Source: Candidatus Aminicenantota bacterium (GTDB lineage Bacteria; Acidobacteriota; Aminicenantia; Aminicenantales; Aminicenantaceae). Taken from it: a stretch of 23,633 nt of DNA. The notes below the pieces were generated by a model. It did not search any database, was not told where the DNA came from, and saw only the letters and a list, made by a program, of their open reading frames with translations. The stretch spans positions 1-23,633 of the forward strand of contig DAOUYU010000004.1 in assembly GCA_030673995.1 (NCBI GenBank), given 5' to 3'. This document shows, piece after piece, positions 1-6,672 of this stretch; within the stretch, counting starts at the first letter, position 1; each line of letters begins with the position of its first letter. Made by a program: the position numbers and the translations under genes.

Positions 1-579
1 GATGGCGATGCCAGGGGGGGAGCAGCCTTATCGATTGTTACCGTTACAGGTAAACCAATAAAATTTGTCGGTACGGGGGAAAAATTTGATAAGTTTGAAA
101 TTTTTCACCCTGACCGGATGTCTTCTCGTATACTCGGCATGGGCGATATCTTGAGTTTAGTCGAGAAAGCCGAGGGGGAAGCTGATTTAGATGAAGCGAG
201 GAAACTTGCGAAACGTCTCAAGAAGCAAGAGTTTACCCTAGAGGATTTCAAAAAGCAGCTCATCCAGATGAAAAAAATGGGCTCTCTCTCCCAACTTTTA
301 GGCATGCTTCCCGAAGCCGGGCCTTTTAAGAATATTTCTAAGCTGAATATTGATGATAAGAAGATTCTTCACTATGAGGCTATTATTAATTCCATGACTA
401 TGGAGGAGAGGGAACGTCCAAAGATAATCAACGGGAGCAGGCGATTAAGAATTTCTAAGGGAAGCGGAAGGTCGGTTTCTGAAGTGAATCAGTTGTTAAA
501 GCAGTTTTTAGAAATGAAGAAAATGATGAAAAAATCTCAGTTTCAGAAACTCCTATCGGGGTCGCATCTCGATTTTTAA
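1..579 (+). CDS. ffh: Signal recognition particle protein Ffh, C-terminal part (5' partial)
   Basis: Ffh is the SRP GTPase that binds SRP RNA and signal sequences and delivers ribosomes to FtsY at the membrane. The frame is open from base 1 and gives DGDARGGAALS, the end of the GTPase domain, then the link KFVGTGEKFDKFEIFHPDR and the start of the M domain (RMSSRILGMGDILSLVEKA). The methionine- and lysine-rich M domain follows, with the SRP RNA-binding block around GSRRLRISKGSG. The N and most of the G domain lie outside the window. It is the first gene of the classic ffh-rpsP-khpA-rimM-trmD-rplS order. Its last codons lie in the left arm of an inverted repeat (558-652). The identification is firm; the true start cannot be seen. 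Confidence 0.96.
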   Translation, partial: DGDARGGAALSIVTVTGKPIKFVGTGEKFDKFEIFHPDRMSSRILGMGDILSLVEKAEGEADLDEARKLAKRLKKQEFTLEDFKKQLIQMKKMGSLSQLLGMLPEAGPFKNISKLNIDDKKILHYEAIINSMTMEERERPKIINGSRRLRISKGSGRSVSEVNQLLKQFLEMKKMMKKSQFQKLLSGSHLDF

Positions 580-657
580 CATATTCAGAAGAAGGTGCCG
601 ATTCGCTTTTGTACGGGCGGGAGAGACATGTCACATATTGAGATGCGATCCCTTTTT
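558..657 (+). terminator. Long-loop inverted repeat with T-tract overlapping the end of ffh
   Basis: Arm GGGGTCGCATCTCGA (558-572) pairs along its whole length with TTGAGATGCGATCCC (638-652) if two G-U pairs are allowed. CTTTTTT follows the right arm, as in an intrinsic terminator. The loop is about 65 nt, much longer than usual. The left arm is coding sequence of ffh and spans its last codons. The position between ffh and the rpsP promoter fits a terminator separating the two transcripts. A mobile-element remnant or a small structured RNA are alternatives. Confidence 0.5.
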
Positions 658-674
658 TATATCGTTAAAAACAG

Positions 675-703
675 TTGACTTAGAGATAAAATTAAGATAT
701 TAT
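675..703 (+). promoter_or_regulatory. Sigma-70-type promoter for the rpsP operon
   Basis: A -35 box TTGACT (675-680) is separated by exactly 17 bp from a -10 box TATTAT (698-703). Transcription would start near 710, about 24 nt before the rpsP ATG. It lies downstream of the ffh inverted repeat, so rpsP-khpA-rimM-trmD-rplS can be expressed independently of ffh. Confidence 0.65.
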
Positions 704-733
704 CTCTACTACCTTTGTAATAACGGATAGAAA

Positions 734-1003
734 ATGATTGCATTACGACTCATGAGACTGGGAACGAAAAAAAGGCCCTATTATCGTATTGTAGCTATTG
801 ATTCAAGAAAACCCAGGGAAAGCAAAGCAAAAGAGATTTTAGGCTATTACAATCCTTTAACAGAACCACCTGATATCAAAGTTGACTTAGAGAGAGCAAA
901 TTATTGGTTGAAGAGAGGGGCTCAAGCCTCTAAAACAGTTCAATCTCTTTTACATAAAGTTTCAAAGCCTGAGAAGCTTTCCAATCAAGATTCTAAAACT
1001 TAA
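734..1003 (+). CDS. rpsP: 30S ribosomal protein S16
   Basis: Small-subunit ribosomal protein, a 16S rRNA binder needed for 30S assembly. The 89-residue product begins MIALRLMRLGTKKRPYYRI, followed by VAIDSRKPRESKAKEILGYYNP and later WLKRGAQASKTVQSLL, which together are diagnostic of S16. The length is normal (80-90 residues). The ATG at 734 is the standard S16 start, although the site before it (GGAT) is a weak ribosome-binding sequence. It is first after the promoter at 675-703 and is followed 11 nt later by khpA. Confidence 0.97.
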   Translation: MIALRLMRLGTKKRPYYRIVAIDSRKPRESKAKEILGYYNPLTEPPDIKVDLERANYWLKRGAQASKTVQSLLHKVSKPEKLSNQDSKT

Positions 1004-1014
1004 AGGAGGTTACA

Positions 1015-1251
1015 GTGAAAGAACTTGTTGAATTGATTGCCAAATCATTAGTTGACAATCCGGACAAGGTACAGGTTTCCCAGTTAGAAGGGGAGCAGAC
1101 CACTATCCTGGAACTCAAGGTTGCCCAGGAAGATTTGGGTAAAGTGATCGGCAAACAGGGAAGAACAGCACGGGCCATAAGAATTATTCTTGGTGCTGCT
1201 GGAATGAAGCTTAAGAGGAGATTTAATCTCGAGATAATCGAAAAAGGATAA
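1015..1251 (+). CDS. khpA: KH-domain RNA-binding protein KhpA (YlqC)
   Basis: Small single-KH-domain RNA-binding protein of 78 residues, conserved between rpsP and rimM in many bacteria. In Gram-positive species it partners with KhpB in sRNA and cell-shape control. The KH signature is the GxxG loop in LGKVIGKQGRTARAIR (about residues 42-57), preceded by the strand TTILELKV. The start is GTG at 1015, chosen because a near-perfect Shine-Dalgarno AAAGGAGGT (1002-1010) sits 4 nt upstream. The next gene, rimM, starts 1 nt after its stop if the TTG at 1253 is used. Confidence 0.93.
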   Translation: MKELVELIAKSLVDNPDKVQVSQLEGEQTTILELKVAQEDLGKVIGKQGRTARAIRIILGAAGMKLKRRFNLEIIEKG

Positions 1252-1252
1252 T

Positions 1253-1757
1253 TTGGTCAGCATAGCAAAGATTATAAGGAGTCAGGGAAGACAAGGTGAG
1301 CTGAGGGTGAAGCTTTATGGAGAATATCCCCGAGAACATTTTTTTTTCATGGGTATATCTCCAAAGAGAGAAGGCTCAAGAATTTCGAGTTGAATCTTTT
1401 CGCCCCTATAGAGAATATTTTATTCTCAAACTAAAGGGAATCGATTCCCTTTCTCAGGCTCGTGAATTTGTGGGGCAGGAAATCCTGCTTCCAGAGAAAG
1501 ACCTTCATACTCTGGAAAAAAACAATTATTACTTCTTCCAACTCATTGGCTGTTTTGTGTTCACCAAAGGCGGAGATAGGGTTGGCAGCGTAAGAGACCT
1601 GCTGTGTTTTGGAGATAATAATCTTTTAGTCGTTGAAAAAGAAGGAAAAGAAATGCTCATTCCTTTTACACAAGCTATCTGCAAAAAGGTTAACCTGAAG
1701 AAGAGGGAAATACTGATCGATCCCCCTCAAGGTCTTTTAGAGTTGAATGAGATTTGA
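1253..1757 (+). CDS. rimM: Ribosome maturation factor RimM, split by an apparent +1 frameshift at T9
   Basis: RimM assists 30S head maturation and binds S19. The larger in-frame part (1317-1757) encodes the end of the N-terminal barrel and the PRC-like domain (REYFILKLKGIDSLSQAREF, YYFFQLIGCFVF, GLLEL) but lacks the conserved RimM N terminus. That N terminus is present in the preceding frame from TTG 1253 (LVSIAKIIRSQGRQGELRV, then KLYGEYPREHFF) and runs into a stop soon after a run of nine T (1339-1347). Deleting one T joins the two parts into YPREHFFSWVYLQREKAQEF, giving a normal full-length RimM. An AAAGGA ribosome site precedes the TTG. It could be a homopolymer error, a real mutation, or slippage-corrected expression. 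The 3' end overlaps trmD by 11 nt. Confidence 0.85.
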
Positions 1758-2499
1758 TATAATCACCATATTTCCCGCGATGTTCGGGAGTGTATTTTCA
1801 GGAGGTGTCATAAAAAAGGCTCTGGAAAAGGGATTAGTTGAAGTTCATGTTCATGATTTAAGAGACTTTTCCTTAGACAGGCACAAACAGGTCGATGATC
1901 GTCCCTTTGGTGGTGGTCAAGGAATGGTCCTAAAACCAGAGCCGATTTTTGCGGCTGTGGAAAAAATTAAGCAGAGTGAGGATACGCCCGTATACCTCCT
2001 CTCCCCTCAGGGAAGGAGATTCGATTCTTTTTCTGCCGAAGAATTTACTCGGTATCCTCAAATCGTTCTTATCTGCGGCCGTTATGAAGGAGTTGATGAA
2101 AGAGTGATTCAATACTCAGTGACAGGCGAGATCTCAATTGGGGATTATATTCTTACAGGTGGAGAACCTGCAGCCATTGTTTTTGTTGATGCAGTTTCAA
2201 GATTTATTCCTCAAGTTGTCGGAAAGATGGAATCCGTTAAAAATGATTCTTTCTTTGAGGGGATCTTGGATTTTCCTCAGTATACTCGACCTCGCGATTT
2301 CAAAGGAAAAAAAGTTCCTGAAGTTCTTTTCTCCGGAAACCACAATAAAATTAGATATTGGAGAAAGAAAAAATCTTTGACAAAGACATGGTTTCTGAGA
2401 CCTGACCTTTTGAGGAGTCGAGAATTATCTCTGGAGGAAAAAAGGATACTTGAGGAAATAAAAACTGAAGAGAAAGGAAAGAAAGATGAACTTGATTGA
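1747..2499 (+). CDS. trmD: tRNA (guanine37-N1)-methyltransferase TrmD
   Basis: Transfers methyl from SAM to G37 next to the anticodon, which prevents +1 frameshifting. The 250-residue product starts MRFDIITIFPAMF and carries the SPOUT trefoil-knot signatures: HKQVDDRPFGGGQGMVLKPEP, LICGRYEGVDERV and SIGDYILTGGEPA. The C-terminal helical domain ends in a run of charged residues. The length is typical. The ATG lies inside the end of rimM (11-nt overlap) and the 3' end overlaps rplS by 14 nt, which indicates translational coupling. Confidence 0.97.
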   Translation: MRFDIITIFPAMFGSVFSGGVIKKALEKGLVEVHVHDLRDFSLDRHKQVDDRPFGGGQGMVLKPEPIFAAVEKIKQSEDTPVYLLSPQGRRFDSFSAEEFTRYPQIVLICGRYEGVDERVIQYSVTGEISIGDYILTGGEPAAIVFVDAVSRFIPQVVGKMESVKNDSFFEGILDFPQYTRPRDFKGKKVPEVLFSGNHNKIRYWRKKKSLTKTWFLRPDLLRSRELSLEEKRILEEIKTEEKGKKDELD

Positions 2500-2827
2500 T
2501 TTAGTGGAAGGAAAACAGTTTAAAAAGGATAGAGATTCTTTTAAAGTGGGAGACACGGTTGAAATTCATGTTATCATCAGAGAAGGAAGCAAGGAAAGAA
2601 TTCAAGTTTTTCGAGGGGATATGATTGCCAAGAGAGGTTCTGGATTAGGAGCGACTTTCACCGTTCGAAAAATTTCTTTTGGTATTGGAGTGGAAAGAGT
2701 TTTCCCTCTTCATTCCAAGATGATAAAAAAGGTTGAAGTTGTCAGGCATGGAAAGGTCAGGAGAGCCAAATTATATTATCTTCGTGAACTCAAAGGAAAA
2801 GCAGCAAGGCTTAAGGAACAAAGATAG
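2486..2827 (+). CDS. rplS: 50S ribosomal protein L19
   Basis: Large-subunit protein at the 30S-50S interface. The 113 residues contain the L19 signatures FKVGDTVEIHVIIREGSKER, VFRGDMIAKRGSGLGATFTV, GIGVERVFPLHS and RRAKLYYLRELKGKAARLKE. Length is normal. The ATG overlaps the end of trmD by 14 nt, with AAAGGAAAGAAAG upstream as ribosome-binding site. It is the last tightly coupled gene of the ribosomal-protein group; about 200 nt follow before the likely rnhB start. Confidence 0.97.
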   Translation: MNLIDLVEGKQFKKDRDSFKVGDTVEIHVIIREGSKERIQVFRGDMIAKRGSGLGATFTVRKISFGIGVERVFPLHSKMIKKVEVVRHGKVRRAKLYYLRELKGKAARLKEQR

Positions 2828-3025
2828 GACAAATATTCTGTATGGCTTGGCGCTGCATATGGTATGGGGAAAATTAAAGATTAGCCTGGCCGGTTTAAAT
2901 TAGGATTAAGTTGTCATCGGAATTGAGATGAAGGGTGGATTCATTCGTTGGCAAAGGAGAGGCCTCTTCTTGTTTTTCAATCGCTATTTTGGAGGATCGA
3001 ACTCCATTCAGTGAAAGGTAATACA
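2828..3025. other. Spacer between rplS and the likely rnhB start
   Basis: About 200 bp with no clear gene. It has a palindrome AGAGGCCTCT near 2960 and a small hairpin TGGAG-GATCGAA-CTCCA (about 2990-3006) just ahead of the rnhB start region. The rnhB frame is open through part of it, so a longer rnhB N terminus is not excluded. I saw no terminator or promoter that I would defend. Confidence 0.4.
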
Positions 3026-3643
3026 TTGGCAGATTTTCAGATAGAGAGAAAAATCATCCAGAAGGGATTTAAGGCTATTGCAGGTGTCGATGAAGTGGGA
3101 AGAGGAGCTCTTTTCGGTCCTGTCATCGCTGCATCGGTTATTTTTCCTCAGAAAGTGATAAAAAGAAATATCTTTGAATGGGTCAATGAAATTGATGATT
3201 CCAAAGCCATTTCTCCGAAAAAAAGACAGAGATTAGCTGAGCTAATCTTAGCCCATGCAGCAGCTGTCGGCGTGGGCTCTGTAACAAATTTTGAGATTGA
3301 TCAGAATAATATTTACTGGGCTTCGATGAGTGCAATGAGAGAAGCTGTGGAAAGGATGCCCATCACTCCTGATTTCATCCTAGTTGACGGATTTACCCTA
3401 AATGATGTAGATTATCCTCAGAAAGGTGTTCTTCAAGGAGATAAAAAGAGTACTTCAATCGCAGCGGCTTCCATTGTAGCCAAAGTTCTAAGGGACGAAA
3501 TGATGTTTCATTTGGATGATGTTTATGAAGGCTATTCCCTCTCTAAAAATAAGGGATACGCAACAAAAGAACATTTTCGAGCATTAAAAGAGAAGGGGCC
3601 AACGTCCTTACACAGGCTCACTTTTAATCTCAGGTGTAAGTGA
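3026..3643 (+). CDS. rnhB: Ribonuclease HII
   Basis: Removes ribonucleotides from DNA and degrades RNA in RNA-DNA hybrids. Motifs: AIAGVDEVGRGALFGPVIAA (with the first catalytic Asp-Glu), DDSKAISPKKR, FILVDGF, and KSTSIAAASIVAKVLRDEMM with the last catalytic Asp. The residue after VGRG is Ala instead of the usual Pro. I place the start at TTG 3026, which gives LADFQIERKIIQKGFKAIAG, the usual N terminus, about 205 residues, and has AAAGG 7 nt upstream. The frame is open back to another TTG at 2948 (231 residues) and a GTG at 3011; the extra N-terminal sequence does not look like RNase HII. The downstream TPR gene starts 1 nt after the stop. Confidence 0.93.
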   Translation: MADFQIERKIIQKGFKAIAGVDEVGRGALFGPVIAASVIFPQKVIKRNIFEWVNEIDDSKAISPKKRQRLAELILAHAAAVGVGSVTNFEIDQNNIYWASMSAMREAVERMPITPDFILVDGFTLNDVDYPQKGVLQGDKKSTSIAAASIVAKVLRDEMMFHLDDVYEGYSLSKNKGYATKEHFRALKEKGPTSLHRLTFNLRCK

Positions 3644-3644
3644 G

Positions 3645-6122
3645 ATGGTTTCTGAAGTAGATAGAAGCAAAACCATAGAGCAAGCAGAGAGATGCGTCAA
3701 AAGGGGGAAATATGGGGATGCCATTGAAGTGTACCGAAGGCTGTTGTCAGGGGGAGCTCAGGATATAAGTATCAGGAACATCATAAGTGAATTGCATATA
3801 AGATTAAAACAAGAAAACAAAGCGGTCGAAGAATATTATCAGATTGCCAGTTATTACGAGGGAAGGGGCTTATACACTCAAGCAATAGCTATTTTTAAAA
3901 AAGCCAGCAAGTTAAATCCCGGAGATATAGATACATCCATGAAATTGGCTGACCTCTACAGCAGTCAAGGTTTTATTTCTGAAGCAAAGGCAGAATATTT
4001 AAATATCGCCAAGGATTTAAAAAGAAGTAATCGATTAAAACAAGCCATCTTTGTCTACGAAAAAATCAAAAAAATTGACAAGAAAGATATGCAAGCGATG
4101 TTATCGCTTTCTGAACTTTATTCAATGGATGGAGAAGTAGAGAAAGCGGTTGATGAACTTAACGATATTGCTGAATTCAAGATCCGCAATAATGCTATAA
4201 AAGAAGCAAGGGAAATACTTGGCCGGGCAAGCGAGCTTAAAGAAGATCATTCAAGAACACTGTCCAATTTGATTGAGCTCCTTAAGAGAGAAAACAAAAA
4301 GAAGGAGGCCCTGCATCTAATCAATGATATGCTGAAAGGGGACAAAGACAATGTAACTGCTCTCAAACTTATGGGAGATATCTATTTTGAAGACCAGAAT
4401 TTTAAAAAAGCCGCAGATGCGTACTCTAAAATTATGTCCCTCCGGCCAAAGGATGTTGAAGCAAGAGTTAAGCTTGGGCGCATCAATATTTCCCGGGATA
4501 AACTTGATCATGCCTATGAACTTTACGCACCCTTGATTGAGAGCTTGATCAAAAAAAGGAGAGTCGAAAAAGCTATAGGCCTTATTGGTCTTGTTCTTTC
4601 AGCCAAAAAAACCTACTTACCCGCCCTGGAAAAGTTAGCCTATATTTATAAGTTAAAAGATCAAAAGAAGAACCTGGAGGTTGTCTGCAAAGTTATATTG
4701 GATGAATACCATAACAATAATGTACGGAAGGAATCGATACCTGTATTAAAAGAGCTTGTTGCTCTTTGTCCTGAAGATGAAGCACTTAAAAAAGAATACA
4801 GTCTTTTGGTAGAAGAATTTGTGGTTCCTGAGGAAGAAGAGAAAGTGGAGGCGCCTCTGGAGGAAGGGGAAAAAGTAGAGGAAGTCGTTGAAGAAGAAAG
4901 GAAAGAAGAAGAGCTTCCCAGAGAAGAAAAGATAGCAGAAGAAGCTGCTCCGGAGATGAGGGTAGAGGAAATACCTGAAGGACTTAAAGAAGAAGAGATA
5001 GCGGAAAGACTTGCCGAGGAGGAGAAAAAATTAGAGGAAGCCCTTAAAGAAGAGAAGAAGGAAGAAGGCCTTCCCAGAGAAGAAAAGGTGGCAGAAGAAG
5101 CTGCCCCGGAGATGAGGACAGAGGAAGTTCTTAAAGAAGAGAAGATAGCGGAAAAACTCCCCGAGGAGGAGAAGGCCGTTGAGCCCCCAGAAGAAGAGAT
5201 AAAGGCCGAGGAAGTCCCAGATGATGAGGAAAGGGAGGAGCTCCTTAAAAAAATTGAAGAGGGATCAGAAGAGATGTTGGAGACGAATCTGATACAAGCC
5301 GATGTATATGTCGAGCAAGGATTATTGAGACTCGCAAGAAGAATTCTTGAGAACTTAAGAATATCCTATCCTGACGAGTCCAGAGTAGAAGAGAAACTTA
5401 CTGCTATATGTGAAATATCCTCAACGGTAACTGAAGAAGAAATTATGCAAAGAGTTGAAAAAGCTACTCAGAAAGAAGCCAGATTATTTGAAAAAGGGGT
5501 TGATTCTGTTAGTGTTGAGGAGGACGCCCTTGCTTCTGATGTTCACGCTACAGCAGAAGATATTGCCCCTGAAGTTTTTAAAGAACGGCGCGAAGTTAGT
5601 TATTATGATTTAAAAGATAGGATAGATGAGGAATCGGAGGTAATAGAATCGGTTTTTGATCTTCAGTTAAAAGGAGATGGAGCAGCCGCTGAAATGGACC
5701 TTACTGATATAGCTTCTGAATTCAGGAAAGTTGTAGAGGAGAATGTGGATCAGGAGGACTTTGAAAGTCGCTTTAACCTAGGAGTAGCCTTTCTGGAGGA
5801 AGGTTTGATAGATGAAGCCATAGACGAATTTAAGCTGGCTTCTAGGGATAAAAATCTTACTATCGAATGTTTCAGTGTGATCAGCAATTGTCATATAAAG
5901 AAGAAGGACTTTGAAGAAGCCTTAAAATGGAAAGAGAAAGCTGTTCAATATTCTGAGGAGGAATCAGGCCAGTATTATGCTTTAAAATATGAATTGGCTT
6001 CAATTCATGAAGAACAGGGTGATGTAGAGAAGGCTTTGGCTCTATACAATGAAATACATGATTGGAATTCAGGATACAAGGATGTGAGCAAAAAGATAAT
6101 AGACCTCGCAAAAAGTCATTAA
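3645..6122 (+). CDS. Large tetratricopeptide-repeat protein with acidic Glu/Lys-rich linker
   Basis: An 825-residue protein of unknown specific function. Residues about 5-390 are a helical TPR array (for example the units around YTQAIAIFKKASKLNPGDID and NFKKAADAYSKIMSLRPKDVEA). Residues about 395-540 form a very acidic Glu/Lys/Ala/Pro linker with an internal duplication (see 4914-5126). Residues about 545-825 return to TPR-like helices, including FNLGVAFLEEGLIDEAIDEF. No signal peptide or membrane segment is visible, so it is probably a cytosolic protein-protein scaffold. Its ATG is 1 nt after the rnhB stop, so it is likely translated as part of the same operon. Without homology searching, nothing more specific can be said. 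Confidence 0.85.
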   Translation: MVSEVDRSKTIEQAERCVKRGKYGDAIEVYRRLLSGGAQDISIRNIISELHIRLKQENKAVEEYYQIASYYEGRGLYTQAIAIFKKASKLNPGDIDTSMKLADLYSSQGFISEAKAEYLNIAKDLKRSNRLKQAIFVYEKIKKIDKKDMQAMLSLSELYSMDGEVEKAVDELNDIAEFKIRNNAIKEAREILGRASELKEDHSRTLSNLIELLKRENKKKEALHLINDMLKGDKDNVTALKLMGDIYFEDQNFKKAADAYSKIMSLRPKDVEARVKLGRINISRDKLDHAYELYAPLIESLIKKRRVEKAIGLIGLVLSAKKTYLPALEKLAYIYKLKDQKKNLEVVCKVILDEYHNNNVRKESIPVLKELVALCPEDEALKKEYSLLVEEFVVPEEEEKVEAPLEEGEKVEEVVEEERKEEELPREEKIAEEAAPEMRVEEIPEGLKEEEIAERLAEEEKKLEEALKEEKKEEGLPREEKVAEEAAPEMRTEEVLKEEKIAEKLPEEEKAVEPPEEEIKAEEVPDDEEREELLKKIEEGSEEMLETNLIQADVYVEQGLLRLARRILENLRISYPDESRVEEKLTAICEISSTVTEEEIMQRVEKATQKEARLFEKGVDSVSVEEDALASDVHATAEDIAPEVFKERREVSYYDLKDRIDEESEVIESVFDLQLKGDGAAAEMDLTDIASEFRKVVEENVDQEDFESRFNLGVAFLEEGLIDEAIDEFKLASRDKNLTIECFSVISNCHIKKKDFEEALKWKEKAVQYSEEESGQYYALKYELASIHEEQGDVEKALALYNEIHDWNSGYKDVSKKIIDLAKSH
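4914..5126 (+). repeat. Duplicated 57-bp coding repeat in the acidic linker of the TPR gene
   Basis: The segments 4914-4970 and 5070-5126 differ at only about 5 of 57 bases and lie 156 bp (52 codons) apart. Both encode LPREEK, then IAEEAAPEMR or VAEEAAPEMR, then a Glu-rich tail. The similarity at DNA level points to a recent in-frame duplication, and such tracts can vary in copy number between strains. Confidence 0.8.
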
Positions 6123-6123
6123 A

Positions 6124-6470
6124 GGCTCATCACAATAGTGGATACCTGAAAAGATCCCACAGAGATAATGACAAGTGAATCTGAAGAGGGGACATCGCTC
6201 CAGTCGGATTTTAAACGCCATTCCCTCGCCGTTCCTCTCGGCGCTGCGGAACTCCGCCTGTCTGATAGAGTCACTCGACTATGAATTATGCCCTCCTAGG
6301 CCAAAAATCAAGTTTACAACGTGCTCAGACAGTCCTCGCGGCCCTAGCGGGCTTCCCTCGAGAAACGACTCGGTAAGGCTAAATCCTCTGATGTCGCTCT
6401 TTCCCTCCTCAGATTCACCTCTTTATCTGACCTATCACACTACTCCAGGTACTCATTATTGCGATGAGCC
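6124..6470. repeat. 347-bp imperfect palindromic (foldback, MITE-like) element
   Basis: The two ends are inverted copies. GGCTCATC at 6124 and TACCTG ending at 6148 match, in reverse complement, 6446-6470 (21 of 25 bases). GTGAATCTGAAGAGGG (6175-6190) matches the complement of 6403-6418, with one difference. The spacing between blocks is nearly equal on both sides, so the arms are colinear for about 67 bp. Further nested pairs are GACATC (6191) with GATGTC near 6390, and CTGTCTGA (6258) with TCAGACAG (6325). No convincing coding sequence is present. The core 6197-6257 resembles part of the element at 11188-11689. A third GGCTCATC lies at 6506-6513. It could be a non-autonomous mobile element or a structured RNA region. 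Confidence 0.7.
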
Positions 6471-6672
6471 ACATAAATTAGTAAACATATATCAGCTTAC
6501 CCTTAGGCTCATCCGATCTTTCCTGTCTCCTTCTTACCGATGAGTATTGAATTGTGGGGTTTGGCGACTTCATGAGAATAATTTATTTCTGGAGTCGTTA
6601 TCTGTACTGGAAGGATTAATTATCCGCACAATTTGAGTGGATTCTGAAATATTATCTTAGCATTAAAGAAGG
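6471..6672. other. Non-coding leader between the palindromic element and the sigma-54 activator
   Basis: An AT-rich spacer. It contains a small inverted pair, CTCATC near 6508-6513 and GATGAG at 6539-6544, and an AAGAAGGATG context just before the ATG at 6673 (AGAAGGA as ribosome-binding site). I could not define a convincing sigma-70 or sigma-54 promoter in it. Confidence 0.5.

Noticed and set aside
628..678. A short frame starting MSHIEMRS inside the ffh inverted repeat, with GGGAGAG upstream
   Set aside because: Only 16 codons, overlapping the terminator-like arm and the -35 box of the rpsP promoter; chance is the simpler explanation.
2948..3025. Longer N terminus for RNase HII from TTG 2948
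   Set aside because: The added residues do not resemble the family and the TTG at 3026 has a better-placed ribosome site; kept only as an alternative.
6175..6543. A 122-codon plus-strand open frame in the foldback element
   Set aside because: It lies across both arms and the core of the palindromic element, begins inside the left arm, has no ribosome site and no protein-like composition. Its resemblance to a frame in the 11.6 kb element comes from the shared repeat.
6471..6672. A sigma-54 promoter ahead of the activator or its neighbours
   Set aside because: I looked for GG-N10-GC with TGGCAC/TTGC-like boxes and found no convincing match in the spacers.
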